Positions 42,562 through 44,081 of a stretch of DNA of 44,081 nt are shown piece by piece (position 1 is the first letter of the stretch; the number at the start of each line of letters is the position of its first letter). This stretch comes from an uncultured Collinsella sp. (GTDB lineage Bacteria > Actinomycetota > Coriobacteriia > Coriobacteriales > Coriobacteriaceae). Under the pieces are notes generated by a model. That model searched no databases, was not told the DNA's origin, and was given only the letters and a program-made list of their open reading frames with translations. The position numbers and the translations under genes are program-made. Location of the stretch: the NCBI GenBank assembly GCA_902465265.1, contig CABQMF010000010.1, positions 1 to 44,081 of the forward strand, given 5' to 3'.

Positions 42562-43278
42562 ATGCTGCGTGCGATGATTGTGGATGATGAGGCCCCGGCC
42601 CGATCGGAACTTCGCTTCTTGCTCGAGCAGACGGGCAAGATCGGCACGATCACAGAAGCGTCGAGCGTTCGCTCCGCCATCGAGATGCTCATGGAGAGCC
42701 GCGTCGATGTCGTGTTCCTCGATATTTCGATGCCTGGCGCTTCGGGTCTGCAACTTGCCGAGGCGCTGCATAAGCTCAAGAATCCGCCGGCGATCGTATT
42801 TGTGACCGCGTACAGCGATCATGCGGTCGAGGCCTTTGATGTGGATGCCGTCGACTATCTGATGAAACCGGTCGAGGAGGCTCGCCTGGATCGAGCGATC
42901 GACAAGGTTATGCAACGCGCCAAACCTGTCACGGACAGCAAGGTGACCATCGAGCGCATCCCGGTGGAAAAGGGCGGCCGCAAGGTTCTCATTCCCGTGG
43001 ACGATATTCGCTTTATCATGGCCAAGGATGATTACTCCTGTATTTATACGGTCGATGACCGCTTTTTGTCCACGACCTCGCTGGCACAGTTCGAGGCCAA
43101 GCTCTGCGATTTTGGCTTCTTCCGCGTTCACCGCCGCTATATCGTCAACTTGGCGTGTGTCACCGACGTCGAGACGGTTCCCTCGGGCGCTATCCAGCTG
43201 GGCATTACGGGCGTCGACGAACGCGTACCGGTTTCGCGCCGTCGCGTCGTGCCACTCAAAAAGGCCCTGAGCCTCTAG
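42562..43278 (+). CDS. LytTR-family response regulator, second copy
   Basis: Partner of the kinase at 41146, 238 residues. Receiver domain (about 1-115) with DDE, phospho-acceptor Asp54 (FLDISMPG), FVTAY and LMKPVE. LytTR domain (about 132-235) with IRFIMAKDDYSCIY and FFRVHRRYIVNLACV. ATG 42562 has GAAAGG 10 bases upstream; the longer TTG start at 42541 lacks a ribosome site. It ends the glycosyltransferase-kinase-regulator operon. Close relative of the regulator at 36536. Confidence 0.94.
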   Translation: MLRAMIVDDEAPARSELRFLLEQTGKIGTITEASSVRSAIEMLMESRVDVVFLDISMPGASGLQLAEALHKLKNPPAIVFVTAYSDHAVEAFDVDAVDYLMKPVEEARLDRAIDKVMQRAKPVTDSKVTIERIPVEKGGRKVLIPVDDIRFIMAKDDYSCIYTVDDRFLSTTSLAQFEAKLCDFGFFRVHRRYIVNLACVTDVETVPSGAIQLGITGVDERVPVSRRRVVPLKKALSL

Positions 43279-43282
43279 TACA

Positions 43283-43335
43283 TTGGCCCCGCAGCCCTGT
43301 AGACCAAAATTGTCTGCGGAGCCGTGGGGCTTTTT
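43283..43335 (+). terminator. Terminator of the second two-component operon
   Basis: GGCCCCGCAG (from 43285) pairs with CTGCG and GGGGC (to 43330) with an internal bulge, followed by TTTTT (43331-43335). It is 5-57 bases after the regulator stop and 38 bases before the yfcE start, so read-through is probably what expresses yfcE unless a promoter lies in the short gap. Confidence 0.65.
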
Positions 43336-43372
43336 GCATGAATGCACCAAATCGTTTTGCGGAAGGGATCCC

Positions 43373-43840
43373 ATGAACAGTGCAAGCGCCAAGCGTATCG
43401 ACATTATCTCGGACACCCACGGCTATCTTTCGCCTGCGCTCCTGGACGAGCTCAAGGGCGCAGATCTGATCATCCACGCCGGTGACCTTACGTCGGAGAT
43501 GGACTACGAACACCTGCGCACCATCGCCCCCGTGCGAGCGGTGCTGGGCAATAACGACTACTACCGCGACTACGGCCCCGACGTGGACCGCTTGGCACTC
43601 TTTACCTACGAGGGACTCAAGTTCGCCGTAGCGCACTACCGCGAAGACCTTCCGGTGGGATCCGTGGACGTAGCCATCAACGGTCATACTCACGTAACCA
43701 AAGAAGCCCAAGTGGGCCGCTGCCTGGTTCTCAACCCAGGCAGCGCCAGCTATCCCAGAGGCACCCGAGGCCCCACCATGGCCAGAATGCTCGTAAAAGA
43801 CGGCCATGTCATAAGCACCAAGTTTATTGACTTGGACTAA
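43373..43840 (+). CDS. yfcE: YfcE/MJ0936-type metallophosphodiesterase
   Basis: Soluble metal-dependent phosphodiesterase of 155 residues. All family motifs are present: DIISDTHG (Asp14 and His16 as metal ligands), HAGD, GNND, and NGHTH near the C-terminus, then the LNPGS segment. Such enzymes hydrolyse artificial phosphodiesters; the cellular substrate is unclear. GGAAGGGA precedes ATG 43373; longer frames run into the upstream terminator. It is followed by a strong hairpin. Confidence 0.94.
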   Translation: MNSASAKRIDIISDTHGYLSPALLDELKGADLIIHAGDLTSEMDYEHLRTIAPVRAVLGNNDYYRDYGPDVDRLALFTYEGLKFAVAHYREDLPVGSVDVAINGHTHVTKEAQVGRCLVLNPGSASYPRGTRGPTMARMLVKDGHVISTKFIDLD

Positions 43841-43849
43841 CCGCAACAA

Positions 43850-43880
43850 AAACGGGGGATGCACAATGCATCCCCCGTTT
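43850..43880. terminator. Bidirectional terminator after yfcE
   Basis: Perfect arms AAACGGGGGATGC (43850-43862) and GCATCCCCCGTTT (43868-43880) around ACAAT. A's lead in and T's lead out, so it could work in either direction. Confidence 0.85.
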
Positions 43881-44081
43881 CCATTTGAGCCAAAGGCGGA
43901 AGTTCAACAAGATCCTTAGACAACCCCGCCGCGGAGAACGGGGCCGCCGAGCCGCGAAGCGGCGAGCAACAACGGCTCGAACAATGTGACGGCAGGGAGG
44001 GTCTCCGGGGCCGGCTGGCGCGGGTTAAGTTTGTCGCGAGTTCCGCACGCAAAGGAAAGCACTTAATGTGCTTTCCGTCTT
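43881..44081. other. Downstream end of window
   Basis: No gene is supported. A short reading frame on the minus strand has composition and start unlike its neighbours and is dropped. Near the end, GGAAAGCAC (44054-44062) and GTGCTTTCC (44068-44076) form a perfect 9-bp hairpin. AAA precedes it and TCTT follows, so it is probably a terminator, perhaps for a gene beyond the window. Confidence 0.45.

Overview
The window looks like the chromosome of a strictly anaerobic, GC-rich gut actinobacterium of the class Coriobacteriia, most likely Collinsella or a close relative. This is inferred from three things: an actinobacterial fhaA-fhaB-pstP-SEDS/PBP-pknB cell-envelope operon, a mannose-family PTS with a DUF956 partner, and a single-chain pyruvate:ferredoxin oxidoreductase. 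No ribosomal RNA is present to confirm the species. Coding is dense and GC-rich. The intergenic gaps are richer in A+T and carry several families of inverted repeats.

Layout. 1-3640: mannose-type PTS (EIIAB, EIIC, EIID) followed by a DUF956 protein. 3752-3827: tRNA-Arg(CCU). 4003-14138 (minus strand): a six-gene operon read as membrane Ser/Thr kinase, FhaA, FhaB, PP2C phosphatase, a fused SEDS polymerase-transpeptidase, and PASTA kinase PknB. It is closed by a strong terminator at 3912-3950. 14300-14476: a block of three related hairpins. 14535-19577: a YcxB-like membrane protein (minus), then dnaX, a small membrane protein (minus), ybaB and recR. 19821-23506: three tightly linked genes for a secreted or anchored Ser/Gly-rich protein, a second membrane-anchored kinase-like protein and a second kind of FHA protein. 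23987-27526: pyruvate:ferredoxin oxidoreductase, flanked by a long leader and a complex nested inverted repeat. 27944-28887 (minus): two small genes, one of the DUF3830 family. 29490-34994: carbamate kinase, a C39-like membrane protein (minus), an APC amino-acid permease and an imidazolonepropionase-like amidohydrolase. 35106-37270 and 41146-43278: two paralogous LytS/LytTR two-component systems. The second is translationally coupled to a glycosyltransferase. 37362-39781: a zinc-dependent phospholipase C-like protein and a UMF1-type MFS exporter. 43373-43840: a YfcE-type phosphodiesterase.

How it fits together. The minus-strand operon is the actinobacterial system that couples Ser/Thr phosphorylation to peptidoglycan synthesis. 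Here the SEDS polymerase and its class B PBP are one polypeptide, and the usual PknA is replaced by a polytopic kinase with an HLD catalytic loop. The 19821-23506 cluster reuses the same parts (kinase, FHA, membrane protein) in an arrangement I do not recognise, and it is the best candidate for an undescribed signalling system. The carbamate kinase, permease and amidohydrolase genes suggest fermentation of an imported nitrogen compound, whose identity cannot be read from the sequence.

The non-coding DNA is unusually structured. It holds three unrelated families of short inverted repeats (A: GGGGACGTTC type; B: GCGGTGAAATAG type; C: GGGATGCGGTTTCC type), a 183-bp element with 15-bp terminal inverted repeats, a perfect 28-bp inverted repeat wrapped around a terminator, and an 82-nt imperfect tandem duplication whose hairpins show a compensatory base change. 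Promoter calls rest on -10-like motifs only and are of low confidence.
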